From an uncultured Bacteroides sp. (GTDB lineage: Bacteria; Bacteroidota; Bacteroidia; Bacteroidales; Bacteroidaceae): a DNA stretch of 48,980 bases. The notes under the pieces were generated by a model. That model had not been told where the DNA came from. It worked only from the letters and a program-made list of their open reading frames with translations, and ran no database searches. Positions 11,385-19,701 of this stretch are shown one piece after another. The translations under genes were made by a program, and so were the position numbers. The stretch spans positions 1-48,980 of the forward strand of contig CALULP010000032.1 in assembly GCA_944321495.1 (NCBI GenBank), written 5' to 3'. Each line of letters opens with the position of its first letter. Position 1 is the stretch's first letter.

Positions 11385-14375
11385 TTAGAATTTAACTTCA
11401 AGTCCGATGGTGTATTGCTTGGGGTTGGGATATTCTCCACGTGTACCGTTGTTGTCCACCTCGGGATCGAGGCCCGTGTAGTTGGTAAACGTCAGCAGGT
11501 TGCGGCCCGTGGCAAAGATTCTGACACCTTTTACTACCTTGGTCTTTTTCAGCAGGTGCTGGGGCAGGTCGTAGGACACGGTGAGGTTCTTCAGGCGCAG
11601 GAAAGCCGCGTTGCTGAGGTACATGTCCGTATAGCCGAAGTAGGTGCGGGGCACGCTGGCCTTGGGTATGCTGGTTACGTCGCCCGGTTTCTGCCACATG
11701 TCGAGCATGTTGACACTCATATTGATACTACTTGCATTTTCTGGGTTCTCTGTGAAAAGGCGGTCAAGGTCGTTCATCCAACGTTCGCCTATCCACGAAA
11801 AGTCGGCCGTCACCGTCAGACCTTTCCATTGCACCGTAGTGCCGAAACCGCCCGACCAAGGCGATACCATGCTTTTGCCGGAAAGCTGCATGTACTCTTG
11901 CGAGAATTCCTTGGTCTTGTTGCCGTTCAGGTCGTAGTACATGGCCTCGCCGTCGCGCGGGTCTACGCCGGCAAACTTCACGTTGTACAGTTCGTTGGGG
12001 TCATGGCCCACCTGCCACTTCATGCCGTAATCGGCCATGGTCAGCTCGTCTATGCCGTTGTACAGCTTGGTGATGATGGTTTTGTTGTAGGCCACGTTGC
12101 CATATACGTTCCACTTGATGCGGTTGTTGTTGAAGATGTCCACGCCAAACGAGGCCTCGAAGCCTTGGTTGCGCAGGCTGCCCACATTGGCCATAACAAG
12201 GCTGTGTCCGGTTGTATATGACATGGGTACCTCCATCAGCATGTCTACGGTAGTTTTACGGTAGTAGTCAAAGCTCAGGCTCAGACGGTCGAACAGCTGC
12301 GTCGAGAAACCGGCCGTGAGGTTCTTCTGTGTTTCCCAAGTCAGGTCATTGTTGCCCACGGTGCCTACAGCCCAGCCCGACTGGCCGTTGTAGTTATACT
12401 TGCTGTCTGCGGCAATGATGCCCAAGTAGGCGTAGTTGCCAATCTCGGAGTTACCCGTGGTACCGTAAGTTACCTTCAGGCGCAGGTCGTTCATCCAGTC
12501 CACATCCTGCAGCCAGGCTTCCTTCTTCATGTCCCACATGGCGCCGAAAGCATAGAAGTTGGCCCAACGGTTGTCCGGACTGAAGCGCGAGGAGCCGTCT
12601 CGACGGTAAGAGCCTTCGATGTAGTATTTCTCGTCGAAGTTGTATTCACCGCGGAAGAAGTAGGAGTTGAACACATATTCCTCGCGTCCACCGTCAGCGC
12701 TAAGCGATGAGGGGGTGAGGTTTGCTATCTGGTACAGGCGGATATCTTTGATGCCTTTACCGCTTACATTGAAATAGTCCATGCCATACAGGATGCTTTC
12801 CTGTCCGGCAAGGAGGGTCAGGTTGTGCTGTTTGTTGAACGAATGCTTGTATTCGGCCGTGTTGGTGAAAGTCCACTGCGAGCCGCGCTGGAACTGTTCG
12901 CCCAGGCTACCGTTGTATTCGTTGTTCTCCCAAGGGTCGCTCTCGCTGCGGTATTTCACGATGAAGCCTTCATAAGCCTGTTGGGCGCGGAGGGTCAGTC
13001 CTTTTACAGGAGTCAGTTCCTCAAAAGCCATCATGTTGCCACGGGTCTGTTCATATCTGTCGCGGCTGTTGCGGAAAATCAATATAGGGTTGGATAGGCC
13101 AAAACTCGTGGTCATCGTTTCCTCGCCCCGGCTCCAGGTGCCGTCGCCGTTCTCAATGATTTCATAGGGGAAGTCCATGGGGCTGCCCATGCGGGCCATG
13201 ACCAGCGGGGAGTAAATGGCTAAGGATCCGTCACTCGCGCTGGATCCCAGGGTAGTAGAATAGTCTTGATAAGACATGTAGGCGTTCATGCCCACGCGCA
13301 GCCAGTCGTTTACCTTGCTGTTGAGGTTCATGCGCACGTTGTGGCGTTTCAGGTACGACTGGAAAGAAGTACCCTCTTGGTTGAAGTGTCCTGCACTGAT
13401 GTAGTAGTTGGTCTTCTCGCTCGAGCCACTGATGCTGGCATCCACCGTGTAGGTCGGTGCGTTGTTGTTCATCACATAGTCTTGCCAGTCCATGCTCAGT
13501 CCATACTTGTTGAGAAGGGCCAGCTGCTGCTGGTAAGTCGGGTCGTTCACAATGTTGGGGTTATACACGGCACGGAAGTCCATATACTGCTGGGCGTTCA
13601 TCATGTCCTTGTCCATGTCCGGCAGTTGCGAGATGCCGTAGGTACCGCGTACGGTTACTTCGGCAGTCTCACCTCCTTTGCCACGTTTGGTGGTGATGAA
13701 GATAACACCGTTTGCCGCGCGTGCACCATATATAGAGGTAGAAGCTGCATCTTTCAACACCGTGATGTGTTCAATGTCGTTCGGGTTCAGTGAAGTGAAT
13801 ACGCTCGAAGAAACCGGCGCGCCATCCAATATATATAAAGGTTCCGTACCGGCATTCAGTGTGGAAACACCGCGGATACGCATGCTTGACGTGGCGGTCG
13901 GTTCGCCGGAAGAAGTCATGACCTGCAGACCGGCTACTTGGCCTTGCAAGGCATCGCCGAAGTTCATATTAGGCTTCGCTTCAAGCTTCTGCGTGTTTAC
14001 GGTGCTGACCGAGCCGACCACAGAACCCAGCTTCTTTCCTGTACCATAGCCTACGACTACCACTTCTTCCAACATCTCCATATCCGTCTTCAGCATCACT
14101 TGTACATTCGGCTGAATTTCAACCTCTTGCGTCTGCATGCCCACGAAGGAGATGATGAGAGTATTCGCGGAACTTGGTACATTGTTTAAAGTAAATGCAC
14201 CGTCAACGTCGGTAATGGCACCCATGTCCGTACCTTCTACCCGGACAGTTGCGCCGATAACTGGTTGCCCGTCTTCTTCAGAAATCACAACACCTGTGAC
14301 CTTCTGAGTCTGGGCAGTTGCCAAGCCTACCCCCACGAAGAGACAGGCCAATAACAGCATTAATTTTCTTTTCAT
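11385..14375 (-). CDS. SusC/RagA TonB-dependent transporter, complete (active) copy
   Basis: This 996-residue outer-membrane channel imports a nutrient with TonB energy. It has a Sec signal peptide (MKRKLMLLLACLFVGVGLATAQ) and a carboxypeptidase-D-regulatory-like domain at about residues 24-100. The plug follows at about 115-230 (QGQVAGLQV, IRGVSTLNAGTEPLYILDG, ITVLKDAASTSIYGARAANG), then the beta-barrel ending in YTIGLEVKF. It is the only one of the three susC genes here with its own start, signal peptide and promoter. Codon 68 onward coincides with a 71-bp block repeated at the two silent susC genes, so its first 67 codons behave as an exchangeable leader. It heads the operon susC-susD-lipoprotein. 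Confidence 0.95.
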   Translation of the reverse strand: MKRKLMLLLACLFVGVGLATAQTQKVTGVVISEEDGQPVIGATVRVEGTDMGAITDVDGAFTLNNVPSSANTLIISFVGMQTQEVEIQPNVQVMLKTDMEMLEEVVVVGYGTGKKLGSVVGSVSTVNTQKLEAKPNMNFGDALQGQVAGLQVMTSSGEPTATSSMRIRGVSTLNAGTEPLYILDGAPVSSSVFTSLNPNDIEHITVLKDAASTSIYGARAANGVIFITTKRGKGGETAEVTVRGTYGISQLPDMDKDMMNAQQYMDFRAVYNPNIVNDPTYQQQLALLNKYGLSMDWQDYVMNNNAPTYTVDASISGSSEKTNYYISAGHFNQEGTSFQSYLKRHNVRMNLNSKVNDWLRVGMNAYMSYQDYSTTLGSSASDGSLAIYSPLVMARMGSPMDFPYEIIENGDGTWSRGEETMTTSFGLSNPILIFRNSRDRYEQTRGNMMAFEELTPVKGLTLRAQQAYEGFIVKYRSESDPWENNEYNGSLGEQFQRGSQWTFTNTAEYKHSFNKQHNLTLLAGQESILYGMDYFNVSGKGIKDIRLYQIANLTPSSLSADGGREEYVFNSYFFRGEYNFDEKYYIEGSYRRDGSSRFSPDNRWANFYAFGAMWDMKKEAWLQDVDWMNDLRLKVTYGTTGNSEIGNYAYLGIIAADSKYNYNGQSGWAVGTVGNNDLTWETQKNLTAGFSTQLFDRLSLSFDYYRKTTVDMLMEVPMSYTTGHSLVMANVGSLRNQGFEASFGVDIFNNNRIKWNVYGNVAYNKTIITKLYNGIDELTMADYGMKWQVGHDPNELYNVKFAGVDPRDGEAMYYDLNGNKTKEFSQEYMQLSGKSMVSPWSGGFGTTVQWKGLTVTADFSWIGERWMNDLDRLFTENPENASSINMSVNMLDMWQKPGDVTSIPKASVPRTYFGYTDMYLSNAAFLRLKNLTVSYDLPQHLLKKTKVVKGVRIFATGRNLLTFTNYTGLDPEVDNNGTRGEYPNPKQYTIGLEVKF
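14104..14174 (-). repeat. Recombination-site repeat A inside active susC
   Basis: This 71-bp block on the minus strand begins AGTTCCGCGAATACTC and encodes SSANTLIISFVGMQTQEVE and flanking residues (codons 68-91). It matches repeat C (22918-22988) at 70 of 71 bases and repeat B (16821-16891) at 69 of 71. Identity stops abruptly on both sides. It is in inverted orientation relative to B and C, as needed for DNA inversion. The crossover point within it is not known; the first 29 bases are identical in all three copies. Confidence 0.88.
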
Positions 14376-14431
14376 AAAATCTCTCTTAAAGTTTAACTTT
14401 ACATTAATTGGTTCTTTACTCTAACGGAGTG

Positions 14432-14439
14432 CAAAGATA
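14432..14439 (-). promoter_or_regulatory. Predicted -7 element of the susC1 promoter
   Basis: TATCTTTG on the minus strand fits the Bacteroides -7 consensus TAnnTTTG and lies 57 bases before the susC1 start codon. No good TTTG is seen 19 bases upstream. Because it lies inside the predicted invertible segment, it would serve whichever susC is joined to the leader. Confidence 0.7.
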
Positions 14440-14829
14440 TTAATAAATATAAAAGCCGCCATCATTTAATTGAAAAAAGCGCGTGAATCTAACAAATTGA
14501 TACCCATTTTGAGGTTTTCATGCTTCCGGAGAGCAAATTGATGCCAATATTCCAATCCCGGATGTGCAAAATATGGCAATATGAGCCTCCCGGTTTTAGT
14601 ATTCCTCTTAATATCTATGCACTTTTTAATATAGAATCGTTAAAAAAACGCTCCCTTTACCGGGAATATGTTTCATTTTATAAGCGGGAAGAATGCCGTG
14701 AACCGACAATCCGTGAAGCCCGACCGGCCGCTCCGCGCCTCCCGGAACGGTGCAAACCGGGGGCGCCGGCAACCTTTCCGCGCCGGGGTGCGTCATACCT
14801 GTCCGGACTACTAACCCAAACTTAAAAAT
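14440..14829. other. Divergent intergenic region between susC leader and recombinase
   Basis: The half next to susC is AT-rich and contains an imperfect direct repeat (AAATTGATACCCAT at about 14494 and AAATTGATGCCAAT at about 14539). The half next to the recombinase (about 14700-14810) turns GC-rich. A possible weak -7 box for the recombinase (TATGTTTC, about 14666-14673) is visible. The open frame at 14520-14825 has no recognisable family or composition and is not called a gene. Confidence 0.5.
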
Positions 14830-16008
14830 ATGGATAAAATAGTTTACAAACTGGTCTACAACCGGAAAAAAGTCCTTAACCCCAGAGGCACAGCCCTCGT
14901 GCAAGTGGAAGCCTACCAGGCACGGAAAAAGAAGTATTTCACCACCCAAGTGTACCTGAGACCCGGGCAATGGGACGCACGGCGGGAGCGGGTGAAGCAC
15001 CATCCCAACGCCGACCGGCTGAACCGCCTGCTGCACGAACAGGTGGAATGCCTGGAAAGCCTGGAACTGGAACTGCGGCAGTCCGGCAGGCAGGTGTCGC
15101 TGGAAACACTGAAAACCGCCGCGAAGCAACAAGACAGCCGCCGCTCGTTCATCGCTTTTTTCCGCCACGAAGTGGAAAGCGCCTCCGTGAAAGACAGCAC
15201 TCGCCGCAACCAGCTCACCACCCTGGCCTTGCTGGAAGACTTTTGCAAAGAACTGACCTTTGCCGACATCACCTTTGAATGCGTGGCAGCCTTCGAGCAA
15301 TACCTCCGTGCCAAGGGTTATCACCCCAACACCATTGCCAAGCACCTGAAGCACCTGAAACGCCAAGTGAACAGCGCCATCAACAAGGACTATATGGAAA
15401 TACAGAAGTATGCCTTCCGGAAATTCAAAATCAGGACGGTAGAAAGCAAGCACTCGCACCTGACGCCGGAAGAGCTTGGCAAGCTGGAAAGTCTGAAGCT
15501 GCCGGGCAGTTACAACCGGCTGCAACATACGCTCGACGCCTTCCTGTTCTGCTGCTACGCCGGACTGCGCTACTCCGACTTCACCGCCCTTACCCCCTCA
15601 GCCCTGTCCACAGCCGGCAGGCGCACCTGGCTGACTTACCGCTCCGTCAAGACCCGCACCGAGGTACGCCTCCCCCTGAGCCTGCTTTTCGGCGGGAAAG
15701 GACTGCGCATCCTCGACAAATACAACGGGCGGCTGGATGAGTTTTTCCGGCTGAAAAACAACTCGAACGCCAACAAGCAGCTGCAACTGCTGGCCCGCCT
15801 GGCGGGACTGGAAAAGCACGTCACGTTCCACACCGCCCGCCATACCAATGCCACCCTGCTGGTGTATCACGGCGTCAACATCACCACCGTGCAGAAACTG
15901 TTGGGCCACAAAAGCGTGAAAACCACCCAAGGCTATGCCAACGTGATGGACATGACCGTGGTGCACGACCTGGAAAAGACTGCCGGACGACGGGCACGGC
16001 GGGAATAG
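14830..16008 (+). CDS. Tyrosine recombinase, probable susC invertase
   Basis: This 392-residue site-specific recombinase has an N-terminal Arm-DNA-binding domain (about 1-95) and a SAM-like core-binding domain (about 105-200). The catalytic domain (about 210-385) has a full active-site set: Arg247 (YAGLRYSDF), Lys274 (RSVKTRTEV), His334 and Arg337 (HTARHT), His360 (LGHKSV) and nucleophile Tyr369 (TQGYANV). The ATG at 14830 is preceded by a stop-rich region and gives the usual MDKIVYKLVYNRK start. It is unlinked to phage or conjugation genes and lies between inverted copies of a susC segment. The most likely job is therefore inversion of that segment, as for Bacteroides Tsr-type invertases. 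It is noticeably richer in G+C than its surroundings, suggesting separate ancestry. Confidence 0.92.
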   Translation: MDKIVYKLVYNRKKVLNPRGTALVQVEAYQARKKKYFTTQVYLRPGQWDARRERVKHHPNADRLNRLLHEQVECLESLELELRQSGRQVSLETLKTAAKQQDSRRSFIAFFRHEVESASVKDSTRRNQLTTLALLEDFCKELTFADITFECVAAFEQYLRAKGYHPNTIAKHLKHLKRQVNSAINKDYMEIQKYAFRKFKIRTVESKHSHLTPEELGKLESLKLPGSYNRLQHTLDAFLFCCYAGLRYSDFTALTPSALSTAGRRTWLTYRSVKTRTEVRLPLSLLFGGKGLRILDKYNGRLDEFFRLKNNSNANKQLQLLARLAGLEKHVTFHTARHTNATLLVYHGVNITTVQKLLGHKSVKTTQGYANVMDMTVVHDLEKTAGRRARRE

Positions 16009-16787
16009 CCGCCAAGGCACGGCGAGCCTCCCGGCAAACAGCGCTGGCGAGAAACCGGCAGGCAACATAGCAGGAATGCCTGCCGGCCTTCCCCCTCGCT
16101 TCTCTTTTTCATACAAACAAATTCACAAATGTTTATACGAAAAGTTTGATAATATGCGCGATGTGACAATAAATACGTATTTATATACATCTGTGAATCA
16201 ATCTTTTATATATCCGATAAATCTTGAAAATTTACCATTCCCTTTCCCTGCCTCTACCTTCTCCTTACCCGCTCCTTATCTGCTCCTTTTATTTTCCCTC
16301 CCTATGGAAAGGAAATGGAAAGGCAGAAATACGAACAAGGCGGGTAAGAATATGTAACAAGAAGCAGGAAGGTTTATCCAAAGGGCGTGCGGAAGGACGT
16401 GCGGAAGTGGCACGCAACTTAAAGCAAATGGGACTTGCCACAGAAGCGATCATCAAAGCTATCGGTCTTACTGCCGAGGAGATTGAAGCCCTTTAATCTA
16501 CCCTTTTTATTTTATTTGTAACCAACAGATGATTTCCTGCCTTGCCAAGCTATAATTAAGCTGCCGGCAGAATTGCCAAATGCTTCAACCGATAGATAAG
16601 GAACAAGAAGAAGTAGAAAAAGAATACCACAAATTTGGGCGTTTGGATTTTATAAGATGTTATAAATAAATTGTTTAAAGTGTGTTTCGGGTAGAACAAC
16701 GGTACCACAAACAATCTCTTATCCTTGCCCTGATATAGTCGGGAGGCACTCCTCTTTGCTACATTTAGTACAGGCCAAGGTTTATAT
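16009..16787. other. Intergenic region between recombinase and silent susC2
   Basis: About 780 bp without an intact gene. It holds AT-rich sequence, the 3' remnant of an Rpn-type gene (16359-16496) and, near its right end, a stretch that is homologous to the DNA upstream of susC3 (from about 16690). A minus-strand open frame (16556-16858) crosses the repeat and ends in a low-complexity Phe-rich stretch; it is not supported as a gene. No promoter or start codon that would serve susC2 is visible. Confidence 0.5.
16359..16496 (+). pseudogene. 3' remnant of an Rpn-family nuclease/transposase-like gene
   Basis: The last 45 or so codons read KGRAEGRAEVARNLKQMG followed by LTAEEIEAL and a stop. This charged repeat plus the helix-turn tail ending in GLTxEEIExL is the usual C-terminus of Rpn (PD-(D/E)XK) recombination-promoting nuclease-like proteins common in Bacteroides. 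The catalytic N-terminal part is missing; the sequence upstream is low-complexity and unrelated. The fragment lies inside the predicted invertible segment, so the segment has probably lost or exchanged DNA in the past. Confidence 0.55.
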
Positions 16788-16820
16788 TTGGTTGAATATA
16801 AGCCCTTTGCCTCTTGCCAT
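16690..16820 (+). repeat. Diverged upstream homology block of silent susC2
   Basis: Short matches to the DNA before susC3 occur at equal distance from the 71-bp repeat. GGTAGAACAACGGTA starts about 130 bp before repeat B, and GGTAGAACATCGGTA about 131 bp before repeat C. A GAATATA/GAATATG match lies about 27 bp before each repeat, and TTGCCAT is immediately adjacent to each. The active copy A has a different sequence on this side. The two silent loci therefore appear to descend from a common silent cassette end. Confidence 0.6.
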
Positions 16821-19673
16821 AGTTCCGCGAATACTCTCATCATCTCCTTTGTGGGCATGCAGACGCAAGAGGTTGAGATTCAGCCGAATGTGCGGGTGGC
16901 CTTGAGGACGGACGCAGAGATGCTGGACGAGGTGATGGTGGTGGCCTACGGTACGGCGAAGAAGTCGTCGTTTACGGGGTCGGCAGCCAATGTAAATGCG
17001 GAAAAGGCTTTGAAGGACATTCCTGTAACGTCGTTTGAACAGGCGTTGCAAGGTAGCGCGCCGGGTGTTACAGTCAATGCAGCCAGCGGGCAACCGGGCG
17101 CAGGCCTGAGCATCCGTGTACGTGGTACCGGCTCCATGAATGCCTCCAACCAGCCGCTGTATGTCATCGATGGTGTTCCGGTGATTTCCGGTGACATTGC
17201 AGTGTCCGCCATTGATGGAGACAGCAAGGCGTTCAACATCATGGCTTCGCTCAACCCCAGCGACATTGAGTCGATTACGGTGCTGAAAGATGCCGCCGCT
17301 GCTTCGTTGTATGGTTCGCGCGCAGCCAACGGTGTCATCATGATTACCACGAAGAAAGGTAAGGCTGGAAAAACGGCCGTCAACTTCAAAGCCAACTGGG
17401 GCTTCTCCGACTGGGCGGTGAACAACCACCCCAAGGTAACCGGCGACCAAGCTCATGAATTGGTGTATGAAGGATTTTATAACGAGGCTGTCATTTACGG
17501 TGGTTACGACGATGCCATGGCATCGGAATATGCCCAGATGAATGCAGATGCCTATGCCCCGCTGATGGACAAGTACTCCAACTGGGAAGACGTGCTGTTC
17601 CGCGACAAGGCTTTCAGCCAGAACTATGAATTCTCTGCCCAGGGCGGTAACGACAAGAACCAGTTCTATGCATCTTTGAGCTACAAGAATGAAGAAGGAA
17701 AGGCTATCAACTCCGGTGTGGAGGGCTTTACCGGACGCCTTAACGCCAGCCATACTTCTGCCGACGGGAAACTGTCTTTCGGCGCCAACATCACGTTTGC
17801 CAAGCAGTTCTCGCTGATGGCGGATGAAGGTAGTTCGTATGCCAACCCTTATTTCCTGGTGAACTGGGTTTGTATGCCGAACATTCCTATTTATAATGAA
17901 GACGGCAGTTATTACAACGACTTCCCGTTTGCAAATTTGGGCATGATTAATCCGTTGCAGAACTTGGGCCTGGAACGGAATACATCGGACATCTTCCGCT
18001 CCGCCAATTCGCTGTGGGCACAGTATGAAATCATCAAGGGCTTGACCATCAAGGAAACCGTAAGCTATGACTATGTGCGCAACAATTCTGAGACCTGGTG
18101 GCCGAGTAACTCGCAGAATGGTTCGCAACCGGGCAGAAACGGTATGATGATCAAGATTCCGTATGAACACCACAACCTGTATTCGTCTACGGTAGCCAAC
18201 TACACCCATTCTTTCGACAAACATAACCTGGATGTGTTGGCCGGTTGGGATATCGACATGCGCCATACACAGTATGTGCAAGCCATCAGCCAGAACTATC
18301 CTACGGACAAGTTGCCGGAAATGGGCAATGCCGCCGACCCGCAAGGGGCTTACTCGGGACACAGTGATGACCGCTTGCTGTCGTTCTTGTCGCGCGTGAA
18401 CTACGATTACGACAACAAATACTACTTCTCGGCCAACTACCGCCGTGACGGCAGTTCCCGTCTGGGTATCAACCAACGCTGGGCAAACTTCTGGTCGGTA
18501 TCCGGTGCATGGCGCCTCAGCAAAGAAGCATTTATGGAACCGCTGTCGTTTGTAAACGACCTGAAGCTGCGTGTGTCATACGGCGTCAACGGTACGCTGC
18601 CTTCCGACCTTACCGGCCACATGCAACTCATGGGATATGGCTACAACTATATGGCCAATCCGGGTTCGTTTCCTGTACAGCTGGCCAACCCCGATTTGTC
18701 GTGGGAGAAGAATCATAACTTCAACATCGGTTTTGACGCCACCCTGTTTGACCGTGTAACCGTTGCTTTCGACTACTACAATCGTATCACCAAGGACTTG
18801 CTGCAATCGCAGCCGGTATCTATGCTGACCGGTTTCTCGGGAATCTTGCGCAACGTGGGCGAGATGCAGAACACCGGTGTGGAACTGGACATCAATGTAG
18901 ACGTGTTCAAACATACGGCTGTGAAATGGACTACCGGACTGAACTTGTCGCACAACAAGAATAAAATCAGAAAACTGTATGGCGGACAAGACATCATCAG
19001 CGGCACCAACATTTTGCGCGAAGGTGAATCGTATTATTCCTGGTGGAGCCGTGAGTGGGCTGGCGTAGACCCCGAGACCGGTGAAGAACAATGGGTGCTG
19101 AACACCGTAAACGAGGATGGCAGCCTGAACAAGGGACTGACCAAAGACCCCAGCCAGGCACAGCGTATCATTATCGGCACGCCTGACCCGAAGGTTGTAG
19201 GCGGATGGAGAAACACCATCTCTTGGAAAGGACTTGACCTGAACTTCCTGTTTACCTATTCACTGGGCGGACATTTGCTGGACGACATTGAACTGCTGTA
19301 CTTGGGTACGGACGGCGAGGTTCCTTACTATAACATTTCAGCCGACCAGCTTGACCGTTGGCAGAAGCCCGGCGACAAGACAGACGTGCCCCGCCGTGTC
19401 AATGGCAATCCTTATGCGCGCTATGCCAGCGACCGCTACATGAGAAGCAGCAACTACCTGCGCCTGAAAACGCTGAGCCTGTCGTACACCTTGCCGGCAC
19501 GCTGGACGCGCGCAGCCGGACTGAACAATGTCCGCCTGTTCTTCTCGGGCAACAACCTGCTGACGTGGTCGGCTTATAAGAACGTAGATCCGGAACAGAG
19601 CATCACCGGCGTGACTTCGTTTGCATTCCCGGCCTTGAAGACCTTCTCGTTCGGTATAGAACTCGGAATATAA
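16788..19673 (+). CDS. SusC/RagA transporter, silent cassette 2 without signal peptide
   Basis: The frame encodes a full SusC plug and barrel: EMLDEVMVVAYGTAKKSS, then IRVRGTGSMNASNQPLYVID, ITVLKDAAAASLYGSRAANG, ending FSFGIELGI. However, it has no signal peptide and no credible start. The open frame begins at a TTG (16788), and the first in-frame ATG (16858) lies inside the conserved domain. Homology to the active susC begins exactly at 16821. Joined to the 67-codon leader of susC1 it would give a 1017-residue transporter with a normal domain order. I read it as a silent, inversion-activated cassette, not a decayed gene, because the remaining frame is intact. susD2 follows after 28 bases. 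Confidence 0.88.
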   Translation: MVEYKPFASCHSSANTLIISFVGMQTQEVEIQPNVRVALRTDAEMLDEVMVVAYGTAKKSSFTGSAANVNAEKALKDIPVTSFEQALQGSAPGVTVNAASGQPGAGLSIRVRGTGSMNASNQPLYVIDGVPVISGDIAVSAIDGDSKAFNIMASLNPSDIESITVLKDAAAASLYGSRAANGVIMITTKKGKAGKTAVNFKANWGFSDWAVNNHPKVTGDQAHELVYEGFYNEAVIYGGYDDAMASEYAQMNADAYAPLMDKYSNWEDVLFRDKAFSQNYEFSAQGGNDKNQFYASLSYKNEEGKAINSGVEGFTGRLNASHTSADGKLSFGANITFAKQFSLMADEGSSYANPYFLVNWVCMPNIPIYNEDGSYYNDFPFANLGMINPLQNLGLERNTSDIFRSANSLWAQYEIIKGLTIKETVSYDYVRNNSETWWPSNSQNGSQPGRNGMMIKIPYEHHNLYSSTVANYTHSFDKHNLDVLAGWDIDMRHTQYVQAISQNYPTDKLPEMGNAADPQGAYSGHSDDRLLSFLSRVNYDYDNKYYFSANYRRDGSSRLGINQRWANFWSVSGAWRLSKEAFMEPLSFVNDLKLRVSYGVNGTLPSDLTGHMQLMGYGYNYMANPGSFPVQLANPDLSWEKNHNFNIGFDATLFDRVTVAFDYYNRITKDLLQSQPVSMLTGFSGILRNVGEMQNTGVELDINVDVFKHTAVKWTTGLNLSHNKNKIRKLYGGQDIISGTNILREGESYYSWWSREWAGVDPETGEEQWVLNTVNEDGSLNKGLTKDPSQAQRIIIGTPDPKVVGGWRNTISWKGLDLNFLFTYSLGGHLLDDIELLYLGTDGEVPYYNISADQLDRWQKPGDKTDVPRRVNGNPYARYASDRYMRSSNYLRLKTLSLSYTLPARWTRAAGLNNVRLFFSGNNLLTWSAYKNVDPEQSITGVTSFAFPALKTFSFGIELGI
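16821..16984 (+). repeat. Recombination-site repeat B
   Basis: Bases 16821-16891 match repeat A at 69 of 71 positions. The similarity to repeat C extends further, to 16984 (164 bp with four mismatches). The block is in coding frame with susC2. The single T in place of C at 16850 marks copy B and can be used to trace which copy was involved in a past exchange. Confidence 0.88.
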
Positions 19674-19701
19674 TTAACCCCTAAAATTAAAACAACTGAT
19701 T

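Larger units (their letters stand above)
14175..16820. mobile_element. Predicted invertible segment with leader, promoter and recombinase
   Basis: The 2646 bp between inverted repeats A and B contain the susC promoter, the 67-codon leader (signal peptide plus start of the regulatory domain), the tyrosine recombinase gene and a nuclease-gene remnant. Inverting the segment would detach the leader from susC1 and join it in frame to susC2 at 16821. A larger inversion, A to C (8743 bp between repeats), would join it to susC3 and carry susC2, susD2 and the ATPase gene along. The repeats are seen directly; the inversion itself is inferred. Confidence 0.75.

Noticed and set aside
14520..14825. 101-codon open frame before the recombinase.
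   Set aside because: It has no recognisable family and runs through a composition shift from AT-rich to GC-rich DNA; it is better read as intergenic.
16556..16858. Minus-strand 100-codon frame overlapping repeat B.
   Set aside because: It has a low-complexity Phe-rich end and overlaps susC2 antisense. Weak similarity to the minus strand before susC3 is explained by DNA homology of the two upstream blocks.
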